A stretch of DNA of 64,000 bases from Latrodectus hesperus (GCA_037975125.1 CM075853.1:96464567-96528566); one strand, 5' to 3'. Positions 1 to 12,215 are shown, counted from the first letter of the stretch. Translations and numbers: made by a program. Notes: a model not told the origin generated them from the sequence alone.

Positions 1-2312
1 TCGGGTTGTAGTGAGTATCATCTATTTGTATTGATTTTTTAAGCAGTAAGATTTTTGTTTAGCATAATGGAAGTATTTAATTCGTTAGATATGATTTTCT
101 CATTTTGTTTATCATTCTGCGACTGCTTTTTACACGAGAGGACAAAACTTGACCAAGATTTGCAATTCAGTGTCAATTCTGAACCATTAAAAGCACACTG
201 ATTAGAGGTCAAACTCATGAGATGTTGAATGATAGCTAAGAACTAATCAGTTGCCGACTCAAACTGGAGGGTCTCAAGTTTGATTGAAAACCCGTCTTTT
301 CAGGATTACTTCACGTGATTTTGCTATGCATGAATACAGCCTATTAAGTATGGAAATTCCATTACGAAAGACAATATGCACATGTTCATAAACGAAAGAG
401 AGAGAATTTTTAACTATATGTCCACATAATTGCCTATATAAGATATCAAATATGATGTTTTATATGAAAATCCATTCTTGTCTCATACCAAGTGTTATAC
501 CAATTTATACTTTACTGTTCCTTTTTATTATATTACCTGTAGTATTTTTAAAAAAGCTATTTTATAGTATTTATTTTGAAATTTTATAATTTCAATGTTT
601 GTCATATGTGAATAAAAGTAAAAATATCCTAGAATATGTAAATTAAGTGGGATATGCATTGAAAACTTCACTATGATTTGGAAGAGATTAATTAATTTAG
701 GACTACAACAAATTTTTTATGCAACACCAAAACTCTGAATATTGTTATTAAATATTGATTTTAAATGATAATAATTTTTGAAAAGTGAAGGGCTTCTAAA
801 AGTAATTAAATGAAGAAAATTAACATTAGCGAAGATTCCAAAATTTCTCCAAATTTACTTTATATTCTTTAAAAATAGCTTAAACTTTAAAAATTCATTA
901 TAAGCAACTTATTTAAGATCTTGTGGAGGTGAATGATAAGCGTAACTATATCATCTAATAGCAGAAATCATTGCGAAAGTGAAATCAGATACCATAAATC
1001 TAGCAACTTGAATTATTTATTTTCAAAACTTACCAGTATTTGTAAGGACGCACTAGAATATTTACTTAAATCTAATTGTTTCCTCTTAACAGAATTCTAT
1101 AAATCTTTATTAAGTTGTGTTGTTGAAACTTATATAGAATGACCAATATAAATGTATATTAATTCTTTCTTTACTGATTCTTATTGAAGATAAAGTTGTG
1201 TATTATTGAACTATTCAGTAAAAATTGTATATTTTTATCTTAAAAATTGGCTTCCTCCTAAAAAATCTTTTGAATGAAAATTCTTATATACTTTAATTAT
1301 TTTTAATAAATAAGTCTTTTATAAAACAATGTGTCTACAAAATAAGCAAATAAAATGGAAACTAAAATAAGACTTATTATTAAGTTTAGTTTATCATCTA
1401 GAAAACGAAATAAAATAAAAGTGTGCATACACACATCGCAACACTGTAGAAAGGCAATGAACACTGAAATCTATCATGCGCTTTGGCCATCACCGAGTGA
1501 TTATTTTCGGGTATGAAAAGTATCGAACCCACTGTTTAGCTCTTATACTTTACGTGCTTATTTAATTCATATTTATTTCTCTACTTCACTCTGTTTATTT
1601 CTTTTCACTTTAGATGTTTGTTTATGTGTTTGAAAAACAGGAAATTTGGGGAAGCAAACATCAACTACCAAATTAACCCTGAGGATACTATCACTCTAAG
1701 CATTTTTTTTTGATACTAAAAATAATTTAACAAGTAAACACGATATAATATGTATTGTGCAATATACAAAACTGTAATGTTTAAATTAAATATATAAATA
1801 TAACATGAAAATTTATAAATTGTTTAAATATTAAATAAAAGTGTTTACACGATAATTCAAGTTTCGTGACTTACGAAATTTAAAAATCAGAAATTGCTAA
1901 ATTTATAGATTATAAATAGAATAAGTATAACAAATGCTACAATAATTATTTTACAAAGTTAGGGACAAGGGATACATATTGCGCTTCTTAACTTTAAAGA
2001 GAAACAAGTCATCCCAAGGTGATTTTATATTTTCATTTTAATTTGAGCATTTTTAAGAAGCAGATATCTTGTTTTAAAATGTAAATTTCTATATTAGAAG
2101 AGAACAAAAATCCAATTTATGTATATATTATTCATTTCATTTGATTTTAGATTAAATAATCAAAAAGAATGCAGGCAATGAAAATTATTTTTACAATTTG
2201 CCAGAATTTTAATGTTTTATGAAATTTTATTCTTAGACGTGATTATGAGGACCCACACATTTTTTAAAACATAATTAATATTCAATTAATTTCATTTTTC
2301 ATGTAATTGCAG
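1..2312 (+). other. AT-rich sequence, probably intron and 5' flank of the next gene
   Basis: I see no coding region here. The stretch ends in a pyrimidine-rich tract and AG at 2311-2312, a plausible splice acceptor just before the exon that carries the 2338 start codon. It probably holds an intron, with any 5' untranslated exon further left or outside the window. A short open frame at 933-1142 has no domain features and reads as chance. Confidence 0.4.
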
Positions 2313-2337
2313 GTAACGTTAACTCCATCAAGCAGCC

Positions 2338-2754
2338 ATGAGGAGGTTTTTTCACAGAAAAGGGTCTCAAGCTCGAACCGGGGCTATAACTTCTAGTATC
2401 GGACTCGCGGGCAATCGAACGAGAAGCTCATCATCTTCAAACTCTCCGACGCATGGAGCTTTGCCAACAAGCAGAGTTCGAGCTCCAGCTCTTAGATCAA
2501 GGTCCATGTCAACCCTGAACGCTCATGAACCGGACACTTCCCGAACCAGACGCTTCACCAGATCATTATCGTTCTGCGCCGAAAATCCGGCCATCATGGG
2601 CAGAAGCATGCTGAACCGGCAGTTAACCAAGTCTGAAGAAGAAGAGGTATTTCGGTCTTACACGAGGCAGGTGTACGGCCTGGTCGGTGCTCTTTGTGCT
2701 GTCATCGTGGGCATTGCGATGTATGCTTACTTTTTCACTTATGGGAGCAGATAA
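2338..2754 (+). CDS. Small single-pass membrane protein, function unknown
   Basis: This is a 138-residue frame in a visibly more GC-rich block than its surroundings. The ATG follows a splice acceptor at 2311-2312, so the whole protein sits in one exon behind a non-coding upstream exon. Residues 1-85 are basic and rich in Ser, Arg and Thr and look disordered. Residues 98-104 are an acidic patch. Residues 112-134 (from VYGLVGALCAVIVG onward) form one hydrophobic span, followed by only four residues. That layout fits a tail-anchored or type II protein with a cytosolic N-terminus; there is no N-terminal signal peptide. AATAAA signals follow at 2906 and 2934. I do not recognise the family. Coding status rests on composition, frame length, the acceptor and the downstream poly-A signals. 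Confidence 0.7.
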   Translation: MRRFFHRKGSQARTGAITSSIGLAGNRTRSSSSSNSPTHGALPTSRVRAPALRSRSMSTLNAHEPDTSRTRRFTRSLSFCAENPAIMGRSMLNRQLTKSEEEEVFRSYTRQVYGLVGALCAVIVGIAMYAYFFTYGSR

Positions 2755-2905
2755 TATATAATTCGAGCTTCAAGATACCGAAACCTCAATCATAGTAAAG
2801 ATACAATACTACTTACAATATACGTTTTTCCATGTAAAAATTGCAAATAGTAAAAATTTATGTTTTAGAAAATTTGATACTGAATCCATATAAATGCGAT
2901 ATTAA

Positions 2906-2939
2906 AATAAAATTGCGGTCGGAAAACCAGATGAATAAA
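2906..2939 (+). terminator. Two AATAAA polyadenylation signals
   Basis: AATAAA occurs at 2906-2911 and 2934-2939, about 150-185 bp after the stop of the 138-aa membrane protein. This is a normal 3' UTR distance. AATAAA is common by chance in DNA this AT-rich, so the call leans on position. Confidence 0.45.
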
Positions 2940-3818
2940 GCTTAAATTAAATTCATTCGTTCCTTTTACCTATGATTATTTTTTTTAATTAACTCTTTTC
3001 TAAAAGAAACGAGACAAATTTATAACTGTAAAATTAGTTGCATATCGCTCAATAATATTTATGCGTATATGTATTAATATACAATGATATGAAAAACTCC
3101 AGAAATTTTGCTTTCTAAAATATTTTTTTTTAAAATTCAAAGTAATGAGGAAAAGTATTCAAAGTAAAGTTTGCATCTTATGAGTATTTTTTTCCACTGA
3201 ATTAATGAATTAATCGTCTGACTATTTACCCGCAGTTTTTTGTTTTACTTTTTTCCTTCATGCACATTTATTATAGAAGTTAATTCCGAGTATCAAATAT
3301 TAAATTATCACTTAATGTAGTTAATAAATAAACAAAAATAAAAACACATTAAATGAGAAAATCAAGATTAGTGTGGCTTGTAAATGAGAAACTCTTTCTT
3401 TAAATAGAATTTTCAGACTTTGAAAATTATGACTATTTTTACTTTTCTATAAATTTATATATAATTGATAGTATAAGATGATAAAATTTAAGAAAATTAT
3501 TTATAAATTTCATTTTCTTAAAACATAAAAATTACAAAAATTCTTTAAATCGTTTTAAAAAATGATTCTATTAAGAGAATCGCAAACCTATAAAATATAC
3601 AAAATTTTATTTAATAATTTCTTATCTTATTATTTTGTATCCGAGAAAAATAGTTCGGAATTTTTTAAGCAATTAAAAATAAAAAAAGAGAAAAATATTT
3701 TAAAATGACTTTCTCAATTTAAAATCAAATATTTTTAAGCATGAAAAATATTGACTTTGAAATATTTGATAAAATTAAATCGAGTGTTTAAATACTGTAA
3801 TAGTATAAATTTTTTCTT

Positions 3819-4364
3819 ATTATTGATTTCCGCTTATTTAAGCTACTAAGTACAACTAGTCGATATCAAATTTTAAATAAGTCCAGACGATGGGATCAGT
3901 AGCAGAAATGACATCCTTCACTTCAAATTATTGATTTCAGCTTATTTAAGCTACTAAGCACAACTAGTCGACATCAAATTTTAAATAAGTCCAGACGATG
4001 GAATCAGTAGCAGAAATGACATCCTTCACTTCATATTATTGATTTCAGCTTATTTAAGCTACTAAGCACAACTAGTCGACATCAAATTTTAAATAAGTCC
4101 AGACGATGGAATCAGTAGCAGAACTGATATCCTTCACTTCAAATTATTGATTTCAGCTTATTTAAGCTACTAAACACAACTAGACGACATCAAATTTTAA
4201 ATAAGTCCAGACTATGGAATCAGTAGCAGAAATGATATCCTTCACTTCAAATTATTGATTTCAGCTTATTTAAGCTACTAAGTACAACTAGTCGACATCA
4301 AATTTTAAATAAGTCCAGACGATGGGATCAGTAGCAGAAATGACATCCTTCACTTCAAATTATT
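3819..4364. repeat. Tandem repeat, five copies of a 108-bp unit
   Basis: Copies start (at ttgattt) at 3823, 3931, 4039, 4147 and 4255, an exact 108-bp period with only scattered substitutions. Each unit holds a dyad, AGCTTA-TT-TAAGCT (first base changed in copy 1), and most copies carry a GTCGAC palindrome. Although 108 is a multiple of three, each unit contains stops such as TAG in the apparent frame, so I do not read it as coding. It is a short minisatellite-like array. Confidence 0.93.
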
Positions 4365-7160
4365 ATGCAAGCGATAAAAATATTACACACTTGGAATATT
4401 ACGTACATAAATCTTCTCAAATAACCGATTCTCAGCTGTCACAGGTACTAAACCTACAACTTTCTAAGGCGAAAGCAACACCTTTTTTTTATTAAGCTGA
4501 AAGACTAACTGCTGTGGAAAAAATTATTAAATAGTAATATATAAGATCTGAAGTGAGATATTTTATTACATATTTAGCCAAAGATTATTGCATAGGTAAG
4601 ACTAATTTACGCTTATACATGCATAAACATATATTTAGCTGAATGGACCTTTAAACAAACGGCTAAAAGCTTAAAGGGCTAAAAGCTTAAAGGCTAATAA
4701 TTACAAGTTAATTATTTATTTATCTATGTGAAATGGATCGATTTAAATATGAATGGAAAATATTTTCTTAAACGATAGAGTATGAATTTTTACTATGATT
4801 GGGGTTCCTAAAATTATAAATCTAGTATTGATATTTATAAGTGTAGTCCAAAATATATCGGCATTTAAAACATTCCAGAAATTATAGTTGTCATTGTTGC
4901 CTTCACAAATGTTCACTGTTATTTCCACGCTAATTGTGAAACTCCGTGGCTATTTTATAAAACCCTCACTTTAAGTAATATATTTTTTAAACACTTTTAA
5001 CAAATATTGCTAGTAATTTGAACTCTTAATGATTACTTTATCTTAAAATGCAGAATATTTTTAACTGCACACAATGTTCAAAATAGAATTAACATATGAA
5101 ATTAATTTTTAGGATTAAAGCCAAAGCAGTGATACAGTCCCAGGCATTTCGACATATTTAATTAGCATAATAAATGCAATATTACAAGCTGTGTTTTTAT
5201 CAGTTTTGATGCACTTTAGCTTTTAGAAATAATTCACAATAACGCAAAAATAGACGCATTTGGTACAAACTATTAATTATTTCTTAATTAAATATTTGGT
5301 TGGAAATACGAATTTTTAAGTGATAAATAATTGAAAATTAGAAGTCTAACGAAAATATATAGTTGATGAGATACATTATTTTCAGTAAATTGGGTTTTAT
5401 AAAATATTTCTTTTTTTGTTTCATTAGTGAATATTTATTAAAACATCCATTTAAAATATCAAGTTAAGGAGCTTTTACTGTTTTATTTATAAAAATAATT
5501 GACAGATGTATTTTGATATTAATTTATATTTTATAATTAAATTTTTATATTTTATTTATGAATACTTAAATGCGCCAATTTCAATTTGAGAAAGAAATTA
5601 AGACAGGAAAAAGCCACTTCAAATTCTTAGAATCAAATAATACATTTGAAATATCAAAATATATGTATACTCGGTCATTTAAAATGCAGTACCATGAAGA
5701 TCTAAAGATGTCAAAGTTAAATTAAGCAAATACGGTATATAGATGCTGAGGGGAATCCATTAAATATACAGTTATCTTCGTATTGAAAGCCTGTTGTATC
5801 AGCGATGTTATCATTTTTTCCAATTAATTGCCATTATACGCCTTATATTGAACTAATGTGATTTTGTTGTGCGACTTTGGTTATATTAGTCCATATTGCT
5901 TTCATATTTTGCTAATATTTAGTGAATGAATATGATGGCTTTATGATTAGAGTAAATTACTTGCCAATCATCAACCAAACCTCTTTGGCCCGGTTGGATC
6001 AGACTGTTCAAGGTAGGAATGTTATCTTATAATTGAGAGAGAGAGAGAGAGACAGAGTTGATATTGTGGAATAGGGGAATTATTGGTCCTTCTCAATGTT
6101 AACCCCTTTATCCAATTACATATCCGTTTCATTAGGATTTTAATATCTCTTATTCTTATACTGAATATTGTTGGAAATTCCAAAACGTGTTTGATTCATG
6201 GCTCCATTCATTTCCTAAGATTAAATTTTTAAAAAAATATGATATTATTTTTTAATTAGTGTCTTCTTTGTTCTTTTATTTAATTTTTGTGGTTACTACA
6301 TACGCACATAGTAAATTTCCCTCCTTTGATTCTTTCTATTTAGTGTTGCATTTTAAATAACTATTTTACATGGCATAGAAACTAATCAGAAAGGCAATCT
6401 GTGCATAGGCATCACAGAATATTTAACTACTTACTAATTGAATTGTAATAAAATCGCCAAAAATATCCTTTTTTATTCAATTCGGATCTTATATAAACTG
6501 ATATATGCTTAGTCAGTATTATTTTGTTTAAACTGACATTACGTATTTATCTAAAATCATTGTTAAAGGCTGAATTACTTACAATTACTTTTGTATTTGC
6601 GAAAAATCAAGATATATTTTAATTAGATGCTGAACAAATGTTATTTATATTTTAAGCGTATTTTATATACTAATCAACTACCGCGAAGACGTAGTTTGTC
6701 CAAAATTCAATTATTTTACAAAATGTGATATTTTAATCATTGATAAAATGTAAAAATATTTGATTTTTTTAATACCTTAATTTCACAGATATGGATTTAA
6801 AATTTTAATGAAACTAGATTTATATGATTTACGAATGTTTTATTTATATGTGTAAACAATTTCATTTTGCTGGCAAATTACTTTTGTAATTCTTATTAGT
6901 AAATCTTGTAATAAAGACATTATTATTTGTTAACCTTTCATTATATTTTATTGTTTAGAAGTGTCACAGTTGCTTTTTACATATATATATAAAGCTAACA
7001 CAATAACCATTGTATCTATGAAAACTTTATATCTCTTTTGGAAAACAAACATTTAATGTGTCAATAAATTATTACAAATATGAATGGTCTCTCTTTTCTT
7101 GATTAATTTTTGACATGGGTGAGTTTTAATTCAGTTTTCGAAAGCACTATGAGACTTTAC
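4365..7160. other. AT-rich spacer with a short (GA)n run
   Basis: No supported gene. A (GA)9 run lies at 6035-6052. Just before it, a slightly GC-richer patch (about 5955-6011) ends in CAAG followed by GTAGG, which resembles a splice donor, but I find no convincing coding frame in it. Confidence 0.5.
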
Positions 7161-7169
7161 GGATGTTTT

Positions 7170-7550
7170 TTATTGTTGTTGTTGTTGTGTGACAAGTGCA
7201 AAAAGAAAAAAAGTTAAAAAAAGACAAGTGCAAAATATGGGACCAAAGGCATGGAGCACTGCCCTGGCCACATCTTCAGCTTTTTCAGTATAAAGGGTGT
7301 CATGGCAGCAGTAGGGGTCGATGTTGAAGAGAGTCGATACAACAGAGATGCAATTGAAAAGATGCCTCGGATTCAGCGAAACTCCTGTGCAGTGCCTGCA
7401 TTCTGCGAAGGTTCTAGATCCGTCGAGTATGACTTGGATACCCCTCCTGTGCCCAGTCGGCACCATTTTTTCCGTAGTCCCACGCAGAGCTAATGCCTTG
7501 CGACAGCGTTTGCATCGAAGCAAGTGGTAGTGGTGTGAGAAGGGGAGGGG
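7170..7550 (-). pseudogene. 5'-truncated non-LTR retrotransposon, ORF2 C-terminal end
   Basis: The minus-strand frame includes a C-x2-C-x10-H pattern (CRHCTGVSLNPRHLFNC) followed by a tail ending VLHAFGPI. That is the usual zinc-knuckle-like end of jockey/I-type LINE polymerases downstream of RNase H. Only about the last 115 residues remain, so the copy is 5' truncated, as is normal for LINEs. Its 3' end runs into a (CAA)n tail, seen as GTT repeats at 7172-7187. Similar stretches starting gatgttt at 7162 and 7561 could be an imperfect target-site duplication. The upstream part of the open frame (about 7550-7697) looks like flanking host DNA. Confidence 0.65.
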
Positions 7551-7846
7551 GATTGATAAAGATGTTTCATTATTTTCATTTAATGAAGCATGCAATGAAA
7601 TAAACAAATAACTTTGACTAAAAGGAAGAAAATTGCTAAAAGTTCCTATTGACAAGAAAGAAAAAATTAAAAATTTTTTACATGAAATAACTAGCATAAT
7701 TACTGCCTGTTATTAAGCCATAAAAGTTTAAAATAAATAATGAAAAAAAACTATAAAAACTAATTTTAATCAAGCATTAAAATAAAAATACCTATCAATC
7801 TATTATAATTAATAGCTAATAATTTAAGGTAAAAGAGGGATATATA

Positions 7847-9140
7847 CGAGGGTCACTCTGAAATTTTTGAGATACATCTAGGATTTTAAAATTATACTTA
7901 CAAAATTTTAGTTCATTAGTTCATTACTTACAAAATTTTAGGTGTGTTCAAAGTAGTCTCCTCCAGCATCAATGCACTTTTGTAGACAAATTTTCCATAG
8001 ATTAAATGTCTCAAGCCATTCATTTCTTCGAATAGATGAAAATAATGCATTTATATCCACATCAATCTCTTCTTCTGAATGAAAACGACGTCCACGTAAG
8101 TTCTTTTTTAGATTAAAGAATATACCAAACGTCGCACATAGCTAGATTAGGTGAATACGGCGGATGTTCGATCACTTTAATTTGGTTTTGTTTAAGAAAC
8201 TCAACTGTTAATCCGGCTGTATGTGAAGATGCATTGTCATGGTGAAGCATTAGTCCCCTAACATTCAGTTCTTGTAGAATTTCTGGAAGACATTTAGTGG
8301 TATACCAGTTTGCTGTTACTGTCTTCTGTCCTTCCAACTTGATGGCTTTGACCAATCCCGTACTTCTGAAGAAAACGGCATACATCACTTTTTCAGTGCG
8401 CGTTGTTTTTCCACCATTGTCGGCGTGGGATCATTTTCAAAGACCCATACTTTGCTTTCTTGACGTGTTGAAACGTCAAAAAACGGTATGTACGTTTCAT
8501 CACCTGTTACAATTTTAGAAATGATGCGGTGGCTACCATCATTCAGCATATTAAGAGTTTCTTTACTGATTCTGACACGCTTCTATTTTTGATGCTCAGT
8601 TAGATTATGGGGAACCCAACGGCAAACTACTTTCTTCATATGTAATTCTTCATGAATGATTTTGGGTATGGCTGCGGATCCAATGTTAAGTTCCTTCTGT
8701 ATCATTTGATAGGTACAGCGATTATCATCCATTAACATTTTTCGTATGGCAAACACATTATCCGGGACTACTGCCGACGGCGGCCTTCCTGTTTGTTCTT
8801 CATTCTGAAGAAAATTGCGGCCTCTTCTAAATTCTCTAAGCCATCTGAATACAGTAGCACGAGCTGGAGATTCATCACCAAATGCTAATTGCAACCGTTG
8901 AACGCATTCTTCTTGATTTAATCCTGCTTTGACATCGTAGAAAATCATAGCGCGAAAATGTTCTCGCGTCAACTCCATTTTCTCTTCTGTTTAAAATTTA
9001 TTCCACGCTAAACAAGTTGAAGTAAGTCAGTAAAAAATCATCTTCTGTGTTAAAATACTTTGTACTTTAATATTAAACCGTTATTTTTATTTTGTAAATT
9101 CTCGTCTGCGCGTATCTCAAAAATTTCAGAGTAACCCTCG
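7847..9140 (-). mobile_element. mariner-family DNA transposon, full length, inactive
   Basis: The 29-bp terminal inverted repeats at 7847-7875 and 9112-9140 match at 28 positions; both begin CGAGGGT when read inward. The left flank is TA, the expected target duplication; the right flank reads AA, one change from TA. The 1294-bp length is normal for mariner. The transposase runs on the minus strand and is broken. A small local duplication (about 7900-7940) lies between the stop codon and the left repeat. Confidence 0.95.
7938..8978 (-). pseudogene. mariner transposase (DD34D) pseudogene
   Basis: The N-terminal 131 residues (8978 to 8583) hold the paired helix-turn-helix DNA-binding region, including SPARATVFRWLREFRRG and a GRPPS linker. 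A TAG then interrupts the frame at about 8580. Beyond it the first catalytic Asp is visible in VTGDETY (about 8495-8515). One base is missing from an A-run near 8389-8393, which shifts the frame. The next block carries the second Asp (HHDNASSH) and, 34 residues on, the third (MCD), so the DD34D triad is complete. A one-base insertion near 8120 shifts the frame again before the natural C-terminus. One nonsense change and two frameshifts make it inactive. Confidence 0.93.
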
Positions 9141-9411
9141 AATACGTATATATTTTACATTTGTGATAAAATAAGCTGAGACAAGACCGTAGCTCTTCCT
9201 AAATGTTTTTTGTAGATGTGTTTAGAATGTTAAATATATTTAGAACTTAGAAGAAAAATCCATACGATGAACGTTGAAAGTGAAAGCAAATTTAACAAAC
9301 TTTTAAACAATATAATAAAAGGATGAGTTAATGATTCCTCGAGAATTACAATATAATATATAAATTAATTAATATTAATATAATCTTTAAATGATGGTAT
9401 ATGAATATTCA

Positions 9412-9424
9412 GCTATCTTACCTT
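9412..9424. repeat. SINE target-site duplication, left copy
   Basis: GCTATCTTACCTT here is repeated exactly at 17287-17299. The second copy was split by the LTR retrotransposon, whose own 5-bp duplication GCTAT is the first part of the same word. Confidence 0.9.
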
Positions 9425-9702
9425 GTTGCTGTTGTCGTGTGCCAGCCAGACTGGCAATATGGGGTGCGCTGCTCCACTTTTCCAACTGAACCACATTTTG
9501 GTGTGGAGTCCGACTTCCTCAGTACACACATGCCATAGGTACCCGTTTATAGGGTAGGCAACCATTCACTCCACATTCATACAAGGAAAGGACAAAGACA
9601 GGATAGATAGAGAGAGAAAGTACATCCATGCCCGAACCGGGATTCGAACCTAGGACCTCCCTATCCACAGTCAGACACGCTGACCACTAGACAAGTTGGG
9701 CG
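9425..9702 (-). mobile_element. tRNA-derived SINE, full length
   Basis: Read on the minus strand, the element starts at about 9702 with a tRNA-like head: an A-box-like TTGTCTAGTGG (9684-9694) and a perfect B box, GGTTCGAATCC (9640-9650), the internal RNA polymerase III promoter. A tRNA-unrelated body of about 200 bp follows and ends in a CAACAGCAAC-type tail at 9425. The 13-bp target duplication at 9412-9424 and 17287-17299 brackets SINE plus LTR element together, which proves the SINE came first. Confidence 0.92.
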
Positions 9703-9707
9703 GCTAT
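9703..9707. repeat. LTR retrotransposon target-site duplication, left copy
   Basis: GCTAT directly precedes the 5' LTR and is repeated at 17287-17291 directly after the 3' LTR. Five bases is the usual length for this superfamily. Confidence 0.93.
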
Positions 9708-10263
9708 TGTCAATAATGAGAGCATTGTGCAAGCAGTCAGCACTTCTCCGAGTCAGTTTCGAAAGAATTATGAGGACATTTAAGATTCTGCACAGCGATA
9801 GAGTTCCTCTTATCTCTTGAGTGGCGTTAATTGATTTGTATGATTGGTTTTAGCGAGTGACGTGCTCACTAGAAATCTGAGAACTTCCAGAAGTTGCAGA
9901 GTTCCTGCCAAGTTTCTTCCGAAGTTGTTCCATTTGGTCCTCTTCAAAAACGATGGCTTTCTGTTTCGTTGTGTACGGATGTGGGAGACGCTGGAGGCGG
10001 AGTTTAAGAGATCATGAAAGTGTGTGGGAGCGAAAGGAACGTGGTTCTTGAAAAACGCCACGAGTGGTAGCGGAGGTGCCGTTTCCAGGCAGGGGAAAGT
10101 TCTGGTATTTCAAATGATGTAAAAAGGAACCATTTAAAATTATGTTTGTGTCTGTAGTTAATGTTATGTGTTTTTTTTGTGTAAAATAAATGTGTAGTAA
10201 AACCCAAGATCTTTCGTATTACTGAACGATCCTGGAAACGACAGGTTCGTGGAAACAATCACA
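9708..10263 (+). repeat. 5' LTR
   Basis: It starts TGTCAATAATGAG and ends ACAATCACA. Compared with the 3' LTR I count four substitutions (near 9736, 9827 and two at 9866-9871), a T-run of 8 instead of 14, and an A-run of 4 instead of 5. An AATAAA near 10188, in the 3' third, is a candidate poly-A signal. Confidence 0.96.
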
Positions 10264-10264
10264 T

Positions 10265-10282
10265 TGGCGCAGTCGACAGGAT
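10265..10282 (+). other. Primer binding site, tRNA-Ser type
   Basis: TGGCGCAGTCGACAGGAT begins two bases after the 5' LTR. Its complement ends CGACTGCGCCA, which matches the 3' end of arthropod tRNA-Ser. This is the primer known for 17.6/297-type gypsy elements. The matching tRNA was recalled, not searched. Confidence 0.8.
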
Positions 10283-11681
10283 GTGTTCCGGATTGATACG
10301 AAATGATGGGATGTTAATGATGGAAAAGTATCTACAAAGTCGTGAGTCTGTATATTTTGATTGCTTCTCATTCCATTAAGAGCCAATTTTTGTTTTAATT
10401 ATGTATGGTTTAAGGGAACTTTTGTTTTAGAATTTTCTTAAATTTCTTTGTAGGGTTTTGTTTAAGAAGTAAATATAATTAATAAAAACTGTTTAAATGT
10501 TTGAAATATCAAGATAAAAATAAATATGCATAATGTTTAATTTAATTGAGAAAATATATAAGTTTCGATATTGGTTTCGAAATATTATTGGTTATTGATA
10601 TTTGTTCATAATGATTCAGAAAAGTTTTTTTCCCTCTAACGGGTGATATTATTAAAAATATATATAAATAATTTTGATTTATTAAGGAAAAATATTTTTG
10701 GAATAATCTGTTTATTAAAACAAATTTATAATAATGATGTTGTTGATAATAATAATGATGTTGTTGTTGCTAATTGTCAATTTCTTGAGTTATGTGCATT
10801 AATTTAAAAGATGCTGTATTATTGAATAGTAAATTGTTGAAACGTATGTTTGGTTTAATATGATATAATAGGATATAAATCTTTTTGTTTAGAATTTTCA
10901 TTATCATTTTGTTGTTTATTATGTAAATGATATAAGTTTATGGAATAAGAAACTATTTCAAGAAAGTTTAAATGCTTCTAAAATGTTTATTGTTTTGCAT
11001 TATCAAATAACGTGTTCAGAACTATTCAGTATTATAAGGTATATTAATTATTTACTATGATTGTATTTAATATTTATGTAAAGTAACCTAGATTTTAAAT
11101 TTTGATTCAAAACCGAAAGTGTGAAACATTTTGAAGAGGGAAGTTTTGAATTATTTTATATTTCGAAAGTAATTGTGCTTGCAACTATTGAATAGATTTT
11201 TGGTTATTTCGATAGCTCTGCTTCATATTATTTTAAAGTAAAATAGTATATACAAATAGTGATGAACATAAATACATGTTACTAAAAAATTATTTAATTT
11301 TTTTATTGACTTAAGTTGTTATGCTTAATGATCTGCTGCGATAAGGATTTATTTAATTTGAAATGCTTAAACTGGTATTATGATTCGTATATGCAATTTT
11401 TTTTTAGCTTAATTTAAATTGTTTTCATTCATTAATGTGTATTATATATAATTGAAGTTTTATATATATTAAGTGTATTACAGTGTGTTGAATTGAAAAT
11501 CGAAACTATAAATTTTTAAATTAAGTATTAAAATAAATTATTTAATTTTTTTGTGCACTAAGTAAACGAAAGTGTTTTATTGATAAAACAAAAGAAAGAT
11601 GATTTGTAGGATTTTAAATGTTTTATTTTGAATAATTGATAATTAAACGTTTGGTAATTTGCGATAACATTAGTTGTTAAA
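10283..11681 (+). other. Long AT-rich 5' leader of the LTR retrotransposon
   Basis: About 1.4 kb lie between the primer site and the first gag ATG, with no frame of note and many short T- and A-runs. That is long for a Ty3/gypsy leader. I see no inserted element with terminal repeats in it. Confidence 0.6.
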
Positions 11682-12215
11682 ATGGCTTTCGCATTCTTGG
11701 GTAAAGCTCGGAAGGAGGATCTGTTAATATTGGCTAATGAGTTAGGAGAACAGATTCCTCCGGACGCAAAAATAATAGATTTAAAAAATGTGATTACACA
11801 ATCTAAACATTTTGAAGAGTCATTTGTTCGAGAATTAATAAATACAATAATTTCCGATCGGATAGAGAGAGAAAGCCAAAGAAAGGCAACGTGAATTAGA
11901 ACGAGAACGAGAAGAAAGGCAACGCGAATTAGAACGAGAAGAAAGGCAACGTGAGCATGAAATTAAAATGCGTGAATTAGAATTAAAAGAAAGGGAAGAT
12001 GAGAGCAATTCAGGAAGCACTGTCGAATATGGGCGAGATAAATTAGGAAACGCATTTCTAGGTTATTTAAATATAATGAAAGGGGTAATTTTAGATCCCC
12101 GGAACGAGCCGAAGAATGGCCCTTCTTTTTCCATCATGCCGAAAGGATGTTCAAGCTTTATGAAGTACCCGAGCAGTATGAAGGAAAATTATTTTACAGT
12201 GTTTAAAGGGTCGTG
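11682..12215 (+). pseudogene. gag, N-terminal and capsid-like part, frameshifted
   Basis: The ATG at 11682 opens 70 codons (MAFAFLGKARKEDLL...). The frame then shifts at about 11866-11892 into a Glu/Arg-rich repeat region that probably forms a coiled coil (units like ERQRELERE). It shifts again at about 12079-12093 into the capsid-like block with AEEWPFFFHHAERMF, and a third time at about 12206, where one T is missing from a T-run. The C-terminal part of Gag then continues in the same frame as pol. All three breaks fall within some 340 bp, two of them near repeats or homopolymers, whereas 4 kb of pol has none. They may be true mutations or assembly errors. Confidence 0.8.

Noticed and set aside
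3819..4364. CRISPR-like array
   Set aside because: The copies are direct abutting repeats with no variable spacers, in a eukaryotic genome.
5955..6012. Possible exon ending CAAG|GTAGG
   Set aside because: No frame with recognisable content and no matching exon nearby.
9600..9703. A true tRNA gene on the minus strand
   Set aside because: The A and B boxes are present, but the head continues into a SINE body with a tail and a target duplication, and I cannot close a full cloverleaf. The same holds for 18323-18390 and 33842-33906.
9810..10258. Minus-strand frames of 83-85 codons in both LTRs
   Set aside because: They occur because the LTRs are repeats of each other. There is no domain, and the composition is that of LTR sequence read backward.
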